Of a stretch of 64,000 nucleotides of DNA, positions 1 to 14,945 are shown piece by piece. The notes beneath the pieces are model-generated. The model was not told the DNA's origin, made no database searches, and saw only the letters and a program-made list of their open reading frames with translations. Each line of letters starts with the position of its first letter. Positions within the stretch are counted from its first letter, which is position 1. Where the stretch lies: contig NC_058502.1 in the NCBI RefSeq assembly GCF_020382885.2, forward strand, positions 10,753,950 through 10,817,949, in the 5' to 3' direction. The translations under genes were made by a program, and so were the position numbers. This DNA comes from Scatophagus argus (taxonomy: Eukaryota; Chordata; Actinopteri; Scatophagidae).

Positions 1-3000
1 ACACATTAGACGTTATAAACCACTCCTCCTCCTCCTCCTGAACCTTCAATCGATTAATTAAGGCTATTGCCCTTGATTACCCAATCAAAGGTTTCATTCA
101 GGTTCGACCTCTAACCTTCAACCTTCTCTGACTGGAAGGATATTGATTGTGGGCGAATGGTTTATTTTCAGCTACTGGAACAACCTTACCTTTAAAAAGA
201 GTTGCTGACAAAGTGTCCTTTTATTGACCCCAGAGAGCTGTTGTAGCTATTGTTTTTGTACCCTTCAGGTTGAATGATTGGCTCAGACATCCAGTTGTGG
301 CCATTTAGACAACTATTGCATTAAATAATTGTCAAAATAAAGTAAGAGATCAATAACACTCACTGTTCTCTGAAAGCTACTGATGCAAAAACTCACCTAT
401 CCTGTTATTTAGACACAACAATACTCTGTATATTGTTACTTTAAATATAACAAATGAATTATTTCCCCTATTTTAAAGTATGTGGGTGCATGTTATTTGA
501 TTTATGTGACAGAATTGGTTGTTGCACGTAATCAAGATTGTGTTTATTTTACTTCCTTTCATATGATGGAGCATCTTTCTCCTTTTGTGACAAATTAAGC
601 ATGTAATGTTTGCAAATGCAATTACAACATAACTGATGTTTACGCAAATAAGCAATGCATCAACAAAATGCACCAATCAATGGTTCACATCATCCTGACC
701 TGAAGCTGCTCACCAGTCAGTGGAGCAAAGCGATGCAGGCATAATGAGCTATAGTGTGGTCAAACTATGGTCAGCCTCAGGATGGCCTCCTCATGGCAAC
801 ACTTTGACCAGATTAATAATCAGCCCTGGTCTGGTCTTTACTGCTCAGTTTGGTGAGTTTAATCCCTTAAGGTTGCGAAAGGTCTGGGTTTGTTCACAAA
901 TCTGCTGATTAGTCAGTTATATTAGGATGAAGTGGATCAAAATGTATATACAAAAAACTACTTATGCAAGACAGTATAATCAGATTTAGAAGGAAATAAC
1001 GTATGATAAACCTCCACTTTACAAAAGCATTTACACTGTTCTTAAGCCAGTTTCTATGTAGGCAGGAAGTGTTTTTTCTTTGTAAATTATTGCTTACTAT
1101 TATGATGAACAGCTGCCATGGGGATACTTTTCCTTTCCACTACTTTTGCCATCGCCATGGGGCCCAAGTGTAAACAGCATTAAGACTTTGTTAATATTTA
1201 AGCAACCAAAGTCATGACACAAACTCAAAAAGGTAACTAGAATTTGCCCTCCAAGTATCAGCTTTGGGTAGATGATTAACCAAAGGTCACGTTTCTCTTT
1301 GCTTTTTTAAAATTAAATTCAACAGTGTGACTAAAATTTTGGTTCTACTGCACCATCCCCATGTGGATTTGAACTGCAAGCATTCCTGTGAACAATTCTG
1401 CCCCCTGGAACGATTCGAAACACCACTGATGTGTCAACATATCAAATAACCGTTGTGAAATGCCATGGCTGCATTCATTCCTTGTTTTGGTGCTTGCTGA
1501 ACAAGACTGCGTGGGATTGCTCTCCCTCACCCTGTGGTCTGTCCTCTAGGGTGCGAGGAATCTGAGTCACTCACTGCACATCAGGCTTTCCCCCCGGGGG
1601 CCCTGGCACTGGCAGAGGCAGGTTAACAAACTGTAAAGGCTTCAACTGAGCAGCACACAAACTGTTTTCTCTCCACAAAGGGATTGGCTCCAACAAATGT
1701 CATAAGCCTATAATGAGATAGCTGATCTCGGTAGTAAAGAAGAAAAGAAAAGAAAAATGCTTCCCCTCTCCAGTCAGCGGCTATTAGAGTCAGTGAAAGT
1801 AAAAAGGGGAAGCTTCCCCATTTTCTTAGAATCCCTCGGAGGCTGGCCAACATGACAATGCTGGTCAATTAATTGGTGAAAAAAGTGAAAATCCAATTAA
1901 TGTGTATCAAGCTGGCAGTTTTGCATGATGATGGCTCATTAGGAGACCAAGCTGAGGGTGGAGGGGCTTAAACCCCTCTCATTAAAGCTCTGTCTTTCTC
2001 AGTGGGGTTTTTGGGACTGGCTTATTTATGCAACAGGTTCTAAACAAAACCTCAATGTAACGCTCATTTAGTAGATTTGAAACTGATGAATTCCTAAATG
2101 GCATGGGTGGGGACTCTTTGGTTCTCTGGCAAAACTTACTTGTTTATACACCTTAAAGTTCTCTATGCATACCTGAAAAAGTGTCACAAAGAGTTTTGAA
2201 TCCAGTGAGTTTTGAATCCACTCGTGTACTTACACAAACAAACTCTTCCTGAGTTTTTAAATATATTTTTATCTAAATTTTTATGTACTTATTGGTGTTG
2301 TGGTTTCAACTGAATTTAAAAGCCTAACCAAACAAAGCAAAGTGTGGCTACGTGCATAGTATACATTACATCTGTGGCATTGCTTCATCTTGTTTATCTG
2401 CACTGTCATTGTTAAACAAACTAATAAATAAGCAATTAAATGTTCTCGTAGTTATCACTTCCAGCCTGAACAACATGCAAGCCGCTTTCACTTCACACAC
2501 ATGCGTTAGTAGTTCATTTAACTCTAGCCTGAAGCTGGTCAGAACATTTTTGATCTCGAAAATGCACCCGTCACGCATCATCTCTAACTAAAAAACTGTC
2601 TCCTTTCAACTGGAATAGGAACTGGAATATTGAATGGGATATGTAATATTAGTAAAATGCACACCAACACACAATTGTTACATTACGTCACATTTACACA
2701 AAAGAGACTATTAAAATGGTTAAAAAGAAAGGTAATGGTCCTATCATTGCACTGCAAAATGAGATGATGGTGCTCTCTCGGCCACTTCTGAACCGCGCCA
2801 CATACTGACAAAATAACGAATGTGCTCCCGTACTCTTGCAGCCAGCCTGTGTTTGTCTAGCCTCTGCCTCTATGTGTAAGATTAATACTCTTGCCACACT
2901 CTCATAGAATAATGTCACTTTAATCTTGTTTGGGGCGAAATTCGAAGTGGAGTGTGTCTACTTGTTTCCTGAGATTACTTCATCTTTCTTTCGGCAGCGG

Positions 3001-6000
3001 TGTGTGACTCTGCCGCCTGCTGTCCCCTGGCATTGGATGTCCCATTACCCTTCACACGCTGCAACTTTCTGCTGTTTGCACAACACTGGCCACAGGACCC
3101 AACAGGAGGCCAGTATACTATTGATGTTTTTAGTTTTTCTTTACCACTGCCAAACACATTCTGATTGTGTGAAACCTACTATAGAAGGCAATGGCCAAAG
3201 GCTGAGCCATTGTGAATGTTTTAGATGCTTGAAAATGTTTCAGACCACAAACAATATCAGTGCATCATGTGTTGCTCGTGTTCGCAGCATGAAACTGAAA
3301 ACAACAAATTTCCCTGCTTTCCACTGGTTTAAAAGTTGCATGTTGTAGTTACTTTGACTTTAGGAAGAAAATACAAAGTATTTAAATGCTAAGGTGCTGA
3401 CTGATAAAAAAAAAAGAATAAACTTGTTTTACAATCATTCTGCTATCTGAGATGTTAAAGAAGCCTATTTATATACCAGCAATCACATCCACTTTCTTCC
3501 ATTATAATTATTATATATGTATTACAGAATAAAATGCAGTTTTTAACATGTAAAAATCACCATGCACTGTCATTGTTAATATAAATCCTGCATGTTGTAC
3601 ATAATATACATAGACATTTACATATACACAGCACAAAATTATCCACTCTGAATATTTTTATTACACTATTTGTGTTGTTAACAACTTAGACAACACTTGA
3701 CTTTCACATTGACTGTTTTCTTTATCTTTATTTGTTTGGCTTTTAACTGTTCTGAAAAGCGTTAATTCTTCCTCATGTCTATTCCTGTGTACATGCATTG
3801 AGAAAAATGAAAAAATGGAGAAAAATGTTTTTGTACATGTACACATATTGGACCAATAAAGCTGGCTATGATTCAGAATTGACTCTACTCTTTCCTTAGA
3901 TGAGCACCAGTGACTCATTTCTAATGTGTCCTGGTTTGTTTTTCAGGTAGCTCATGCAGCCTATTGTACCACAAAGTTTCCCTTTTCAGATTATGACCCC
4001 ACTTGATATTAAGTATATAGTATTTATATTTTTCGGTCCTTCAATTATTTACAATAAGTGTTTCCCCACTTATGCCTTTCCACTGTGTTGACCCCAGCAT
4101 TTATGAATGAATGAGCTGCAGCGTGTCAGCTATAAATCTCTAATGAGGCTTGATGTAAATACCACAATACAAACACAAACTACAAACACAGAACAACTGA
4201 GTATAACATTATAAATTCCTTGTGAAAAATTTGCACTTGTATGTACACTTAAAAACACACAATTATGGTGACTGGTCCAATAACCACAATTCAAGGTGTT
4301 TTTATTCTTTCTTGATATTGTCTTCTTTGTGTTTACTGTATGCTCTTTAAAACCTGTAAATGATTCATTTGACTTGACTAATGCATTGTAGGGTTACATT
4401 TACCATAACTGTATGCTTGATATTCTTGCTAGTGAACAGTAATTTCACTACATTTCTGCAAATGACCGGTGCTGCTATTTCTGTGGCTTCTTTATGTCTG
4501 AGGCAGAAAAACACAATTTGGTATGGAAGGCTTTGTGCTATGTGGAGAAGCAGTGTGTTTTTCCCCTCACTTCCTAATAATCTATTCTGTTCAGCCAGCT
4601 GCATACATTGACAAATGTTTCCAGCATTAGGTATTTACCCGGTGAAAGGTAATAGATGCAAGGGTTTAAAAATGCCTGCTGCAAGAAACAGCAAGCACAC
4701 CAGCAAAAAATATCACAATAGGAAACACTTGTCTCTTTTTTACAACAGGGAAGCCGTCTGTTTGCAGTAGCTAGTTTCTATATAAAAAGAGGACAAAATC
4801 CAAGATAAGAAACGGAACGGATATTTTATGATATACATGTCCGAGGTGTTTTCCTCACATTTTTGTATTATTACTCTCTGACTTCTACACGCTTTCCAAA
4901 TTATTTTGCATTTTTTTATGAGGAGATAAATGCGCACGGTTTGAGCTAAAAATTGTTGTTTTTTTTTTATTTCACATTGCGTCCTGTCAGTGAAGAGTAG
5001 CGTTCGTAGGGAGTTGGTGAGAAGTTGCTTCACTCTTATCTGTCACAAGATGCTCTGAAGTTCTCCAAAGCTCTACTTGAATTGTATCACAGGCAAATTC
5101 AGTGCCACTCGTACAGTAAAACACACCGGTACAGGAAATCAGGTTTTCGTTTTGTTTAATCTGCTTATTGTCTTTTGGTTAGTTTGTTTGAATCTTTCTT
5201 CTACATCTCTTTTTGTTCTTATTTATGTTGGTGCAGCTTGTTCTTGGAGGCCAATGAAAGCTGTGACGGTGCATTAATGAGGCTGCTTATTTCAGCTGAA
5301 CTCCACTTCCTCCATTTACCTCACTCACTTTGTTCTCCCAGTTCACATTTCCTCACCCAGTCTTGTATACAGTGTATCATGCTGTTAACATTACGCTCAC
5401 TCCTTAACTCTCTTATCTTACGCTTCTCTGAAATACTTTTCTTATTTACTGGCTCTTACTAATGGCAAATTCTTTAACGTGACACAGTGTTGCTGATAGG
5501 ATTAGCAGCATCAAAATTTGATCTTCAGCAAGGAGATAAAACCAAACTCGTTTGAAAAACACAAGACCTGTGTACATCTGTGTCTTCTTGGAAAAAATAT
5601 TATTAATACGTATTATTATTATCTTAGTATTATTTGTACTGTCAGATAGGTGCAGTAACATTGCATTTGGCCTGAGATGGGATGGGATTTGCCTTTGATG
5701 AATCCTCATCAAACTATATAGTCAATATATTGACATAACATTCATCGTCTTATCTATCAAACATGTTTTAATGTAGAAAACTTTAACAAATCACTATATT
5801 TATGGAAATATCACAGGTAATGCTTGAATGAGAACTGTGTTTTAACCCAGAAATAAAACACAAAAATCAAAAGCACTTCACATCTCACAGAGGTCCTATT
5901 TGCATCAATGTCATATTAGTCAGAAAATAAAAAGAAATAATTATTAAACGTGATAGTTAAAATATATGTAAAGGATTAATGTTTCAGTTTGCCACATTCA

Positions 6001-9000
6001 CTGCTGGCAGGGAGATTCAAATGAACAACATTACAAACAGAATTAAGAATCAAAGAATCTGTGGGTGTTGGTGTGCGCTCGTACTCAGCCTGCTGGGATT
6101 AATGGATAACTCCAGTGAGAGACGCCTCTGTTCTTAGGCAAGACAAAATGACCACAGGCAGCCCAAGAATTTGGCGGTCAGTAACTGTGGCTGTTTCCCA
6201 TACATATATTATTATAGCAATAGCAGCAGTGGTGATTGAATTTCTGACCTTTTGTTGAAATGGGAAAGGGGAGGGGTGCATTTCAATTTTTGTTGTGTCA
6301 TTCATGTCTTAAAATAACTACAGGGATGAAAGATCATGGCTTGATTCAATTACAGTGCTGTGTAAAGGGTAAAGATTACTGTATTCAACATGGAACCTCA
6401 CTTGTACATATCTGAGGTAAATATAGGTGCTGGTTTGATTGAAATAGGTTAATATTCGCAGACTTGCTCTTTGGAGCCCATCTGAAGCCTAAAAAGCTTA
6501 TAGTACAGTAAACTCCCCTTTGACAGCAACAAAAATGAAACAACACAGTTCTTTCAACCCCAAATAAATCTAAACACACTACTAAATCAACAAAATGAAA
6601 GCAAGATGGTGAATTAGATTTTTGATAAGTTGAACAATGATATGCAGTTCAAGCACATTATCAAGATGACAAACCTGGTACTGGACTCTTCATACCACAC
6701 AGCCCTCCCAAACTAGAAAAGTTTGGTGGTAGAACCTGGTCGGCTCTGCCAATCAATATCAAAGTTTGCATTAAAAACTGCTGACAGCTGTGGGAGAGAG
6801 TTCCCACTTTCATCTCGCGCTGTCTGGCCCTCTAGCTAACCTCACCATAACCTTCTCCCTTCGCAGACCTGCTCTCTTTATTAATCTTTGTCGCATCCCA
6901 CAGCCCGACCCAGAGAACTGCCCCAGCCACGTTTTTCACTTATCGCTAAACTTGTGGCTCATTTCATTTTTTCATTCTTCTCTTTTTTCTATCTTTCTTT
7001 TCTTTTCTTTTTTTTTAATCAAAGAACACCCCACATGATAGCCTTGAACTGAGGACCCTCCATTCCCGCAGAGGAGCCCACCCAGCAGCTCTGTCTCACC
7101 ATATCAACCTGTTCGCTGAAAGAAGGAAAACGAGCTCACTGATTGAAGTGCGTGCAAGTATAGGTGCGCATGACGGAGAGAAAGAGGATTTGATTTTTCT
7201 TTAAAACTTACCTTCTTTTTTGTTCTCCCTGTATTGAAAATTAACCATCTAATCAACAAAAACAAAAAGCAAACTATTACAGTTTAGAAATAAAGACTAA
7301 AACAAGTAATGCTGACATACTTTGATTTTTAGTTGACGTGTCTGTTGAACTTTGTTCCTTTGTTCCTTGCTGCCGTTTTCTTGGTCGTGGAGACGAGAAG
7401 GTCCCATTTGACAGTCATTGCTCAAAGATGACCTGCCTTTGATAAATGCAGGCCTCTGCTGCCCCTTAGGGGTGGAAGGAAAAATAAGAATTTGGAAAAG
7501 TGCCCTCACCAGTGGAGGGACAACTTTATGCAATGAATAACCTCTATTTTTATGACTACTTAATGTTAAATTGTATCATTAGTTTTCATTTTGTCTCAGT
7601 GATGGATTATTTTGACTTGAAGTGAAAGTTGTTTTGTGGGACTTGAGGTTTTCTGTCAGCTCACAGCCTGGTGTTTGGTATGTGCGTGGCAGATCTAATC
7701 CCATTAGTGCTGCTGATCCTGGGCCTCAGGATCTGCTGTGTCTCTATCAGACTTGCTTTACACTTTGTCTGTTAAACCCCATCCTGTTTGCTTGGCGGAA
7801 GTAAACAATTGTTTTCACACCTTGCAAGTAAAAGGGCCAAAGCAAAAATCTCCTCAGGGCTTGACCAAGCTGAGAAACTGCTTTTGTATGACTCTTGAGT
7901 AAACATTACATTAAATATTAGCATTACACTTGTGCAACTACAAAACTTAATATTGAGTAATGCGGTTTTTGTTGGATTATTTACAACCAGTACAGCCCCA
8001 CGGACATTCTAGCAAGATTTTATATTGCGCCTTTTGTCACTTTTTTAAAGAGAGCATTGCAGTAATTTGAATTGTAATCGTGAAATGCCAATAGCTTTGT
8101 GGTTGCGAAAATAATAACCTCTTATTAATAAAATAAATCAGGAATGCAATGAACAAAATAATACATTTTGAGTTAATAGTGAAATAATCACCTTCTAAAA
8201 TATTTGAATTATAAATAACGTGAAATATGTTGTACATCTAATCTCTTTCCTGTTAATGTTATCATTACAAAGTTTGAAAATTTGGTTCCGGACCTTTAAT
8301 AAATTACCTTAGAATTATTTCATCAGTTCATATGCAATGCCAATTTGGAAATGATTCACAAAATGAGTTTCAGTGTGATGCCCCATTTGAAATGAGATGA
8401 ATATTTATAACAGGGAATTATTTAGGATCCATTTAGAATAAGAACAAGAAATGCTGTAGTGGAAACAAGGTGTTTTTAAGTTACAAGTTACTACAGCAGC
8501 ATGAGAGCTGGAGCAGACATATTTTAGATGCTTGTGACTAAAAGTGGCTTTGGCATGATGACCATGAATCTGAGCAGAGAACCAGTTGGTATAATTAATA
8601 CATTATTTAATCAAATCTGGTCTCTCTCTAGTTGTCTGACATGGGAGGTAATGCAGTACTATTCTCGACATGGTTGCAGCAATATCCATTTATACAGTGT
8701 ACAAATTAGGTGCTAGAGTTGACTGACCCAATAGTAACTTATTTTGTTAACAACAAACCTAGAGGGAAATAAGGTGCCTTCCAGATCTTAACTCAAGGTG
8801 TACAATGCAACAATGAAAACAAGTAAACTGACTTCATTCTGGTCTGGACTGATAAAAAATTACACGTGAATCAACGTGTGGGGTTGAAGTATGTAAAGCT
8901 GTTCTCCTTATGAACACATAAACCTGCTCAGACTCCTTGAAGGCCTAACTGCAAGAGGCTTTAAAAGGGGAAATTGACATTTGCTGAAATTCAATTTTAA

Positions 9001-9099
9001 GATGCAAATTCTCTAATGATTATGGAGGAGCTTGTTTTTGCTACATTGTGCTTTTTGACTCTGGAAAAGGAAGCCCAACTATGTTACACAAGGTATCCT

Positions 9100-9121
9100 A
9101 AAAAAAAAAAAAAAAAAAAAA
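9100..9121. repeat. poly(A) run
   Basis: An uninterrupted run of about 22 A residues. It could be a retroposed tail, but no recognisable element body precedes it. Confidence 0.8.
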
Positions 9122-10961
9122 TCTCCCATTCCCAGTTTGAAGTCATGGCACAGTTATCTCCCGGGAAAAAGGTGTCCTGTCCAATTAAGATGAGAGGTGG
9201 GCAACAAGAGGTAGTGGGAGCTCAGGTATCTGAGGGAATAATTTATGAGGAAGGTTAAAAGATATTAACCTGCAATTAGGTGCTGTGGCTTCAGCAACGT
9301 GAGTGGCATCATGGATTCAAAAGAAGCCTAAGACAAGTTTCTCCTGAGGGTGACCGATCTTCCTCTCCAAGGTAGTTGTTCTTGTGAATTCTCACATTAA
9401 TATGTAAGATGTAAATTCTACATTGATAGAAATAACAATAAAATGTCTGATCACCACCAAAAAGCCAAATATTTTCCTGTCTCAGAATCTTATCTTCCCA
9501 TCTGTCTTCCCATCTTGTGTAACTGGATAACATGGCAGTTTTCCTCTTTTAAGGAAGAGATGGTAACCAAATGGAAGGCCAAGAGGAAGTGTATGCAATG
9601 TTATTATATCCTAAGGTGTTAAGTTCCTTTTTGTGAGTATTAGTACATGCACTTAACCTTCAGTCCCCAGCTACATCCCCTTTGGGCTTGTTACCTAAGA
9701 AATATGTCTCCTCTTTTCTCTCCTCACTGAGGTTCCCCTAAAACTTGTCAACGAGACAATGTCGAAGGAAGTAAGAGATAAAGTTGCTGGGTTCTCTTTC
9801 TGTGCTGTGTTTATTTGCTGTGTCAAGGATTGAGAGATTACACTGTTTCTACGCAGTAAGGGAGGAATCTGGTCAAGCATTTCCTCAGGCTAAAAACATC
9901 ACTTGAAGAGGCAAAGGAGGATTACTGACACCTGCATTAAGGATGAAAATCCTGACTTGGGCCCATTTTCTGTGAGTAGGGAGCAATCATCAATCATTTG
10001 TGTGGAGAAGCTGTGGGAGCTTTATTTTTGGGCTGGGGATACCAGAAACTTGGCCTGTACAGTATTAAATGGCTCTATTCTTATCTTTTATCTAACCACT
10101 GAGGTCTTTGCTTCAACTTTCTCCAAACCCTTGAATACATTTAGCATAAACATATTCTTTTTAAGGCAAAGCACTTAAAATCTAAACTTTTATGTATCTT
10201 TGCATTCACAGTAAATTAATTCCTAAGGCTAACTAATCAAATAAGTCACATATTCCACTAAATGTCATAATAAAGCAGATTTTTGTTTAAAGACATAAGC
10301 TGGTCTCAAAGTTCTGTACAAATACTTATCACATTCATGCACATACAATATTTTTAAACATGATGTACCACATTTTGGTATTTATCTGATTAATACATGT
10401 CTTCTTAGCAGTTATCACCTGTCCTTTAGATTCAGTCTACCGACACCTACTCAGAAGCAGAGGGGAAGGTAACACTAACCCTCATGCTGTCAACAGTGTG
10501 ATTGATCACCAGCAGATAAACATCAGATCGGTGAGAGAACAGGACAGACATTGATCCCCAGAGGAAGAGAGGACTTGTCACACACCAGCATACACAAACC
10601 TCAGTGAAACATCTGTCAAAATACCACAACGACAGAGAACTGTACCTCTGTGACTAACATGGGAACCCACAGACAGCTGTCAGCTGGTTTGGATGCTGCT
10701 TGATGGCCACAGAGTAAAATTCTTTTTTCATTTGGCTTCTTAACTATACTGTCCAAAAATTGAAAAGTTTAAATAGCACACAAATTAACCCATAAAAGGT
10801 TTACTTATTAGTTTAAGACTGTATGAGATTCTCCTTTAAAGTAAAAAATTAGCGGGCAAACTGCAGAAGAAGGTGAAATATTCCTGTTGTTCGTTTCAGG
10901 CCTTAGCAAAGAATTCCCTGTGGCACTTCTGTCACAATCAGAAAAGAAAACAGAGAAAAAA

Positions 10962-10962
<1 letters not shown>

Positions 10963-11032
<70 letters not shown>
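10963..11032. repeat. (TG)n microsatellite
   Basis: About 35 perfect TG units, followed by an imperfect GAGAGTGTGTGT tail. It is the longest dinucleotide tract in the window and is likely length-polymorphic. Confidence 0.95.
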
Positions 11033-11034
<2 letters not shown>

Positions 11035-11387
11035 AGTGTGTGTTCACAAAATGTCCCCACTGGTCACGTGAATCTCCCTCACCTGGCTGGATCCTGAATA
11101 TGTTTTTTTCCTGTCATTAGCTACAGACCTCATGCGATGCCATACTTAAGAAGAGAAGAAAGAGAGGAAAAGAAAATGAATGCGAAGTGAATGGTCAGTC
11201 TGACAAAAGGGGGCCAGCCTTGCGTCGACAGGAAGAAAAGCATTAGCGTCTTTTATGTGCATGGCGGCGGATTTCCGTGTGCTACACTGTCAGTGTATTT
11301 TCCCCTTAATTAAAACAGTCACAAGTTTCATTGAGCGGTGAATCAAAGGGTGGCTACACCCTAAAGCAGACTCAACTCTGTAACCCT

Positions 11388-11391
<4 letters not shown>

Positions 11392-11428
<37 letters not shown>
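11392..11428. repeat. (GA)n microsatellite
   Basis: About 18 perfect GA units running into a short TG stretch. Confidence 0.95.
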
Positions 11429-11430
<2 letters not shown>

Positions 11431-13739
11431 TGTGTAGACTTTGGGAATCAAACACACATAGGGATGGAGAGGATTTAAACTGTGCCCATTCCCATGGTCA
11501 GTCACTCAGAATTGGTCATTACTGTCCTGCCTGGAGATGAAAACACAGCGATTAAGAATCACTTGGAGGAAAACATGACCATTTCTAAACCACCTCCCCA
11601 TAAGCCTGTTCCCCGAAAGATAAAAAAAAATTAGGTTCCTTTGTCTGTTTTTATTTGTATTTTATCACTTGAATAATACTGATTAAAGTCACCTGCAAAT
11701 ACTTCTATGGAAACAACAGTGTTCTAATCATCCTCTTTGGAGTAGTATAGTATAGTAGTAGTAGTATCCCTTTTCCCTTAAGCCCATCCTGCCGTTTTTA
11801 TTTTACCAAAACATATTGTCATGTTAACTAATCCCATGTTGAACCAGAGCAGCCTTCTCCTATGACAAACCTTATCGTCTCACAGCAGAATAACACAGGA
11901 AGACAATAGCGGACTCAACAGAGGAAAGGGAAAATGCCTGCTCCTCTTTGGTCAGTGTATGGGATCTCCTCTCAGCTGCTTTGTCATACTTGGTCTCCGG
12001 ATCAGGAGAGCACCCGATCCCCACCAGCCTAATGACCCAACACTTGCCACACCATTTGATTTCCTTGATGGTGGTGGGGCAAACCTGCAACAATGTTCAT
12101 CCCCTCATCAATTATAAATCATCCAATGCTTGGGTAATTAAAAATGCAACATTTATTTTTTTCACTCCCACCACGAGGCTTCTGGGTTTTGTTGGAGGAG
12201 GGTGGGATTCCCCTCTCGTATTCCCTCCAGGGGACAGTCAAAAAGAACGGTGGCCATGAATTATGCACGGGCAGGTAGATACATAAAGGCGAAAATTGCT
12301 AATCATAGCTCACGCAACTTGAGAAGTGGTTAAACTAGCAGGCTGACTAACAGCGGGGTGCAGAGGAGATGACACAGGAGAGGATATCACCGATGTCTAT
12401 AAGCTTTTCTATGGGGGCTTGCTGTTGACTGACCCTGATGGGGTACACCCATCACTCAGGACAGAGGTGTACTGAAGAAAAAAATCAAAGTTTCAACACC
12501 ACAAGCAACTGAAATCTGATTTCTAAACGTGAAGCATAATAATCATGTCAAGATACGGCTGCAATAGCTGGATAAAAGTCATCATTTTGGGGGTAGCATG
12601 ATAACATGTTAATGAAGACGGTGGTGTCTGTATTGTCTGACAAAGCTGACATTCCCAGAGTGAATTTTAATCCCCTGCTCTGGCACTCCACATAGACCTT
12701 TCCGATGGGGCTCGGAGTCTGGAAGACATTCAGCTGCACACTATTGCCTTTTGTTTCATCTCAGTCTAACATAACCTGGCTGCGGCTGTGAACTTCACTG
12801 GGAGATTAAGGAGTGAACAGGAGGGCTCAGTTTTACTTAGCGGATGGCACCAACGTCATATGATATCAATTTCTGTCGAGGATGCTATCAGTTTTGCAAT
12901 ATCAGTTACATGTTCTTTGCAGTCTCTTACATGTTCTATTACAATTGATTGTCTCCATGCTGCTGATAGAACAGAGATTAAACAGAAATATAATGTGTGC
13001 AGGAACTCCTGCCAACCAAACATTTGGTGCAAATTATTTATACACTCGCTCAGAACTTGAACTGATTGGACTTCTCAATTACATGTAATGCATTCATTCA
13101 TTCAACAGATATCGAATTTCTAAAATCTGTTCCCACTTAAAATCAAACTATTATATTGTCTTTTTAATTTCAATAAAAGTCACTTTACATTATTTTTATT
13201 TCTAATTTGTGAATATGAATATAAAATATGAATATTTATATCTTCTTTTATCTTAATTTGTACTTTATATGAACGTACTACTGCATTGAATGTACATTTT
13301 TGCATTTTTGTTTTAGCACATCAGTGTCAAAGAAAGGATGTTTTGCAACACCATGGTGATACAAAGTCATGTGAAATGTATACACCACAACAAAAAAAAA
13401 TAATATGCAGCATTTTATGTTACAGCTGAAATGAAGAATAAAAGAACAAATACAACATTTCCAGGACATTTACTCTGAAAATCGAGACCCATACACAATA
13501 AAAGCAATGAGCAAACACAAAAATGTGGCCAGTTGTTAGTAAGCGTTTGTGCCGTTTGTTGTCACTCCACTCTCTGTCACAATGATGGAGTGTCTGTCTG
13601 ACAGGTGCTGTGATTTCCCTGACTGCCCATTGTATTCAAACAACACAGGCTCCTCACACAGGAAGAACAGAGGAAAGAATGGTACAGGTGAGTCTGAAAG
13701 AATTTTCCCTCAAGGGGTGTTCACCTGACAGTTAAGGAG

Positions 13740-13741
<2 letters not shown>

Positions 13742-13774
<33 letters not shown>
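13742..13774. repeat. (TG)n microsatellite
   Basis: About 16 perfect TG units. Confidence 0.95.
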
Positions 13775-13776
<2 letters not shown>

Positions 13777-14320
13777 TTTCACATTTATATTTATGTGCAG
13801 CTACTGGTGTATAAACCTTTCCCCACTAGAGGGTGTCTGGGTCAGAAGAAAACTTGTCCTGTAAACTGTGGTTAAAAATTCCTACTTGTGTTTCACACTC
13901 CTCATCCTCCTCCTGATAAGATGTTAAATGATGTTAAGATGTCTCCAGACCTTCTTACTCTTATTTTGTCCCATGATAATTCTAACTCATCTTTATCTGG
14001 AGTGCAGGTGTTGTGTTGTGCGATAATCCTCATGAGAGATTGTTCAGCATCATCCAAGATTACAAAGTAAGGGTACATATGTGTTAAGTCCAGCCTTGCC
14101 TGCCTGTCATTATTTGCGGATTAGTGCTGGCCTGCACTCTCTTTGATGTGGACATCTTTCACACTTCCGTCCCATTCAGCTCTAGAGACACCGTGGAGGG
14201 ATCAGGGACGAACAATGAATTGAAGAGGAACAGGCATAAGCAGGAGTCATTTTCTGCTTTTTTTTCAGCTGCAGGAAGACTTCCCTTAACTAGGAAGATA
14301 AAACATCACAACAGTTGCCA

Positions 14321-14376
14321 AGGACCCACACACATGCACATGCACATGCACATATGCCCACATGCATATAGAACAT
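14321..14376. repeat. CACATG-rich tandem tract
   Basis: An imperfect array of CACATG/CATGCA units followed by further CA-rich sequence to about 14460. The overlapping reading frames on both strands here are low-complexity artefacts. Confidence 0.7.
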
Positions 14377-14921
14377 ACGTATATGCACTTCTGCATGCCC
14401 ACACACAGACACACACGCTGCACAAAAGCATGTGTTCTGTATACACACTAACACAAGCATACAGACACGAGACGTGATGCTTGATGGTCTTGTGGGGTCT
14501 ACTGCCCTCTGCAGGACACACAAGAAAAGAGAAAACAATGGAGTTTCTCATAGTATGGCCATATTATAGCCTCTAATGTTAACATTAATATAACCTTAAC
14601 ATTATTTATCCTGAAATGGAGTCACCAGAGATAACTACTAGACAAGACAAGGCAAAGTTTATGATTTTACTTTTGAACCATGTTTATAGAGGCAGTTCCT
14701 TTTTTGGGTGTTTCACAGAGTGGCCTATCTGTGCAAGGCCACAGTATGGCTGAGTGGAGAAACCTTACAGACATAAACACAAGGCCTCTTTCAGGCATAG
14801 CAACTCCAGAGGTATATGAGGGCATTCAGTGTTCCACCCCAACCACAGGATTTATTTACCTTCAGGCGAGGGGCAGTCAGTAAGAGGAGGTGGAGTGTAC
14901 TTAGTGGAAGGTAGGGGTCCA

Positions 14922-14945
14922 GTGTGTGTGTGTGTGTGTGTGTGT
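14922..14945. repeat. (GT)n microsatellite
   Basis: About 12 GT units. Confidence 0.9.

Noticed and set aside
95..110. GGTTCGACC resembling a tRNA T-loop
   Set aside because: Flanking bases do not form a T-stem, and no acceptor or anticodon arm is visible.
2926..3348. 140-codon open frame on the plus strand
   Set aside because: No domain, no plausible splice context, and the opposite strand is also partly open. Length is within chance for 64 kb.
3770..3880. TGTACATGTACACATATTGG and CAATAAAG resembling a LINE tail
   Set aside because: Too short and without terminal tandem units.
10808..11097. Cys/Val and His/Thr repeat frames on both strands
   Set aside because: Direct translation of the (TG)n microsatellite.
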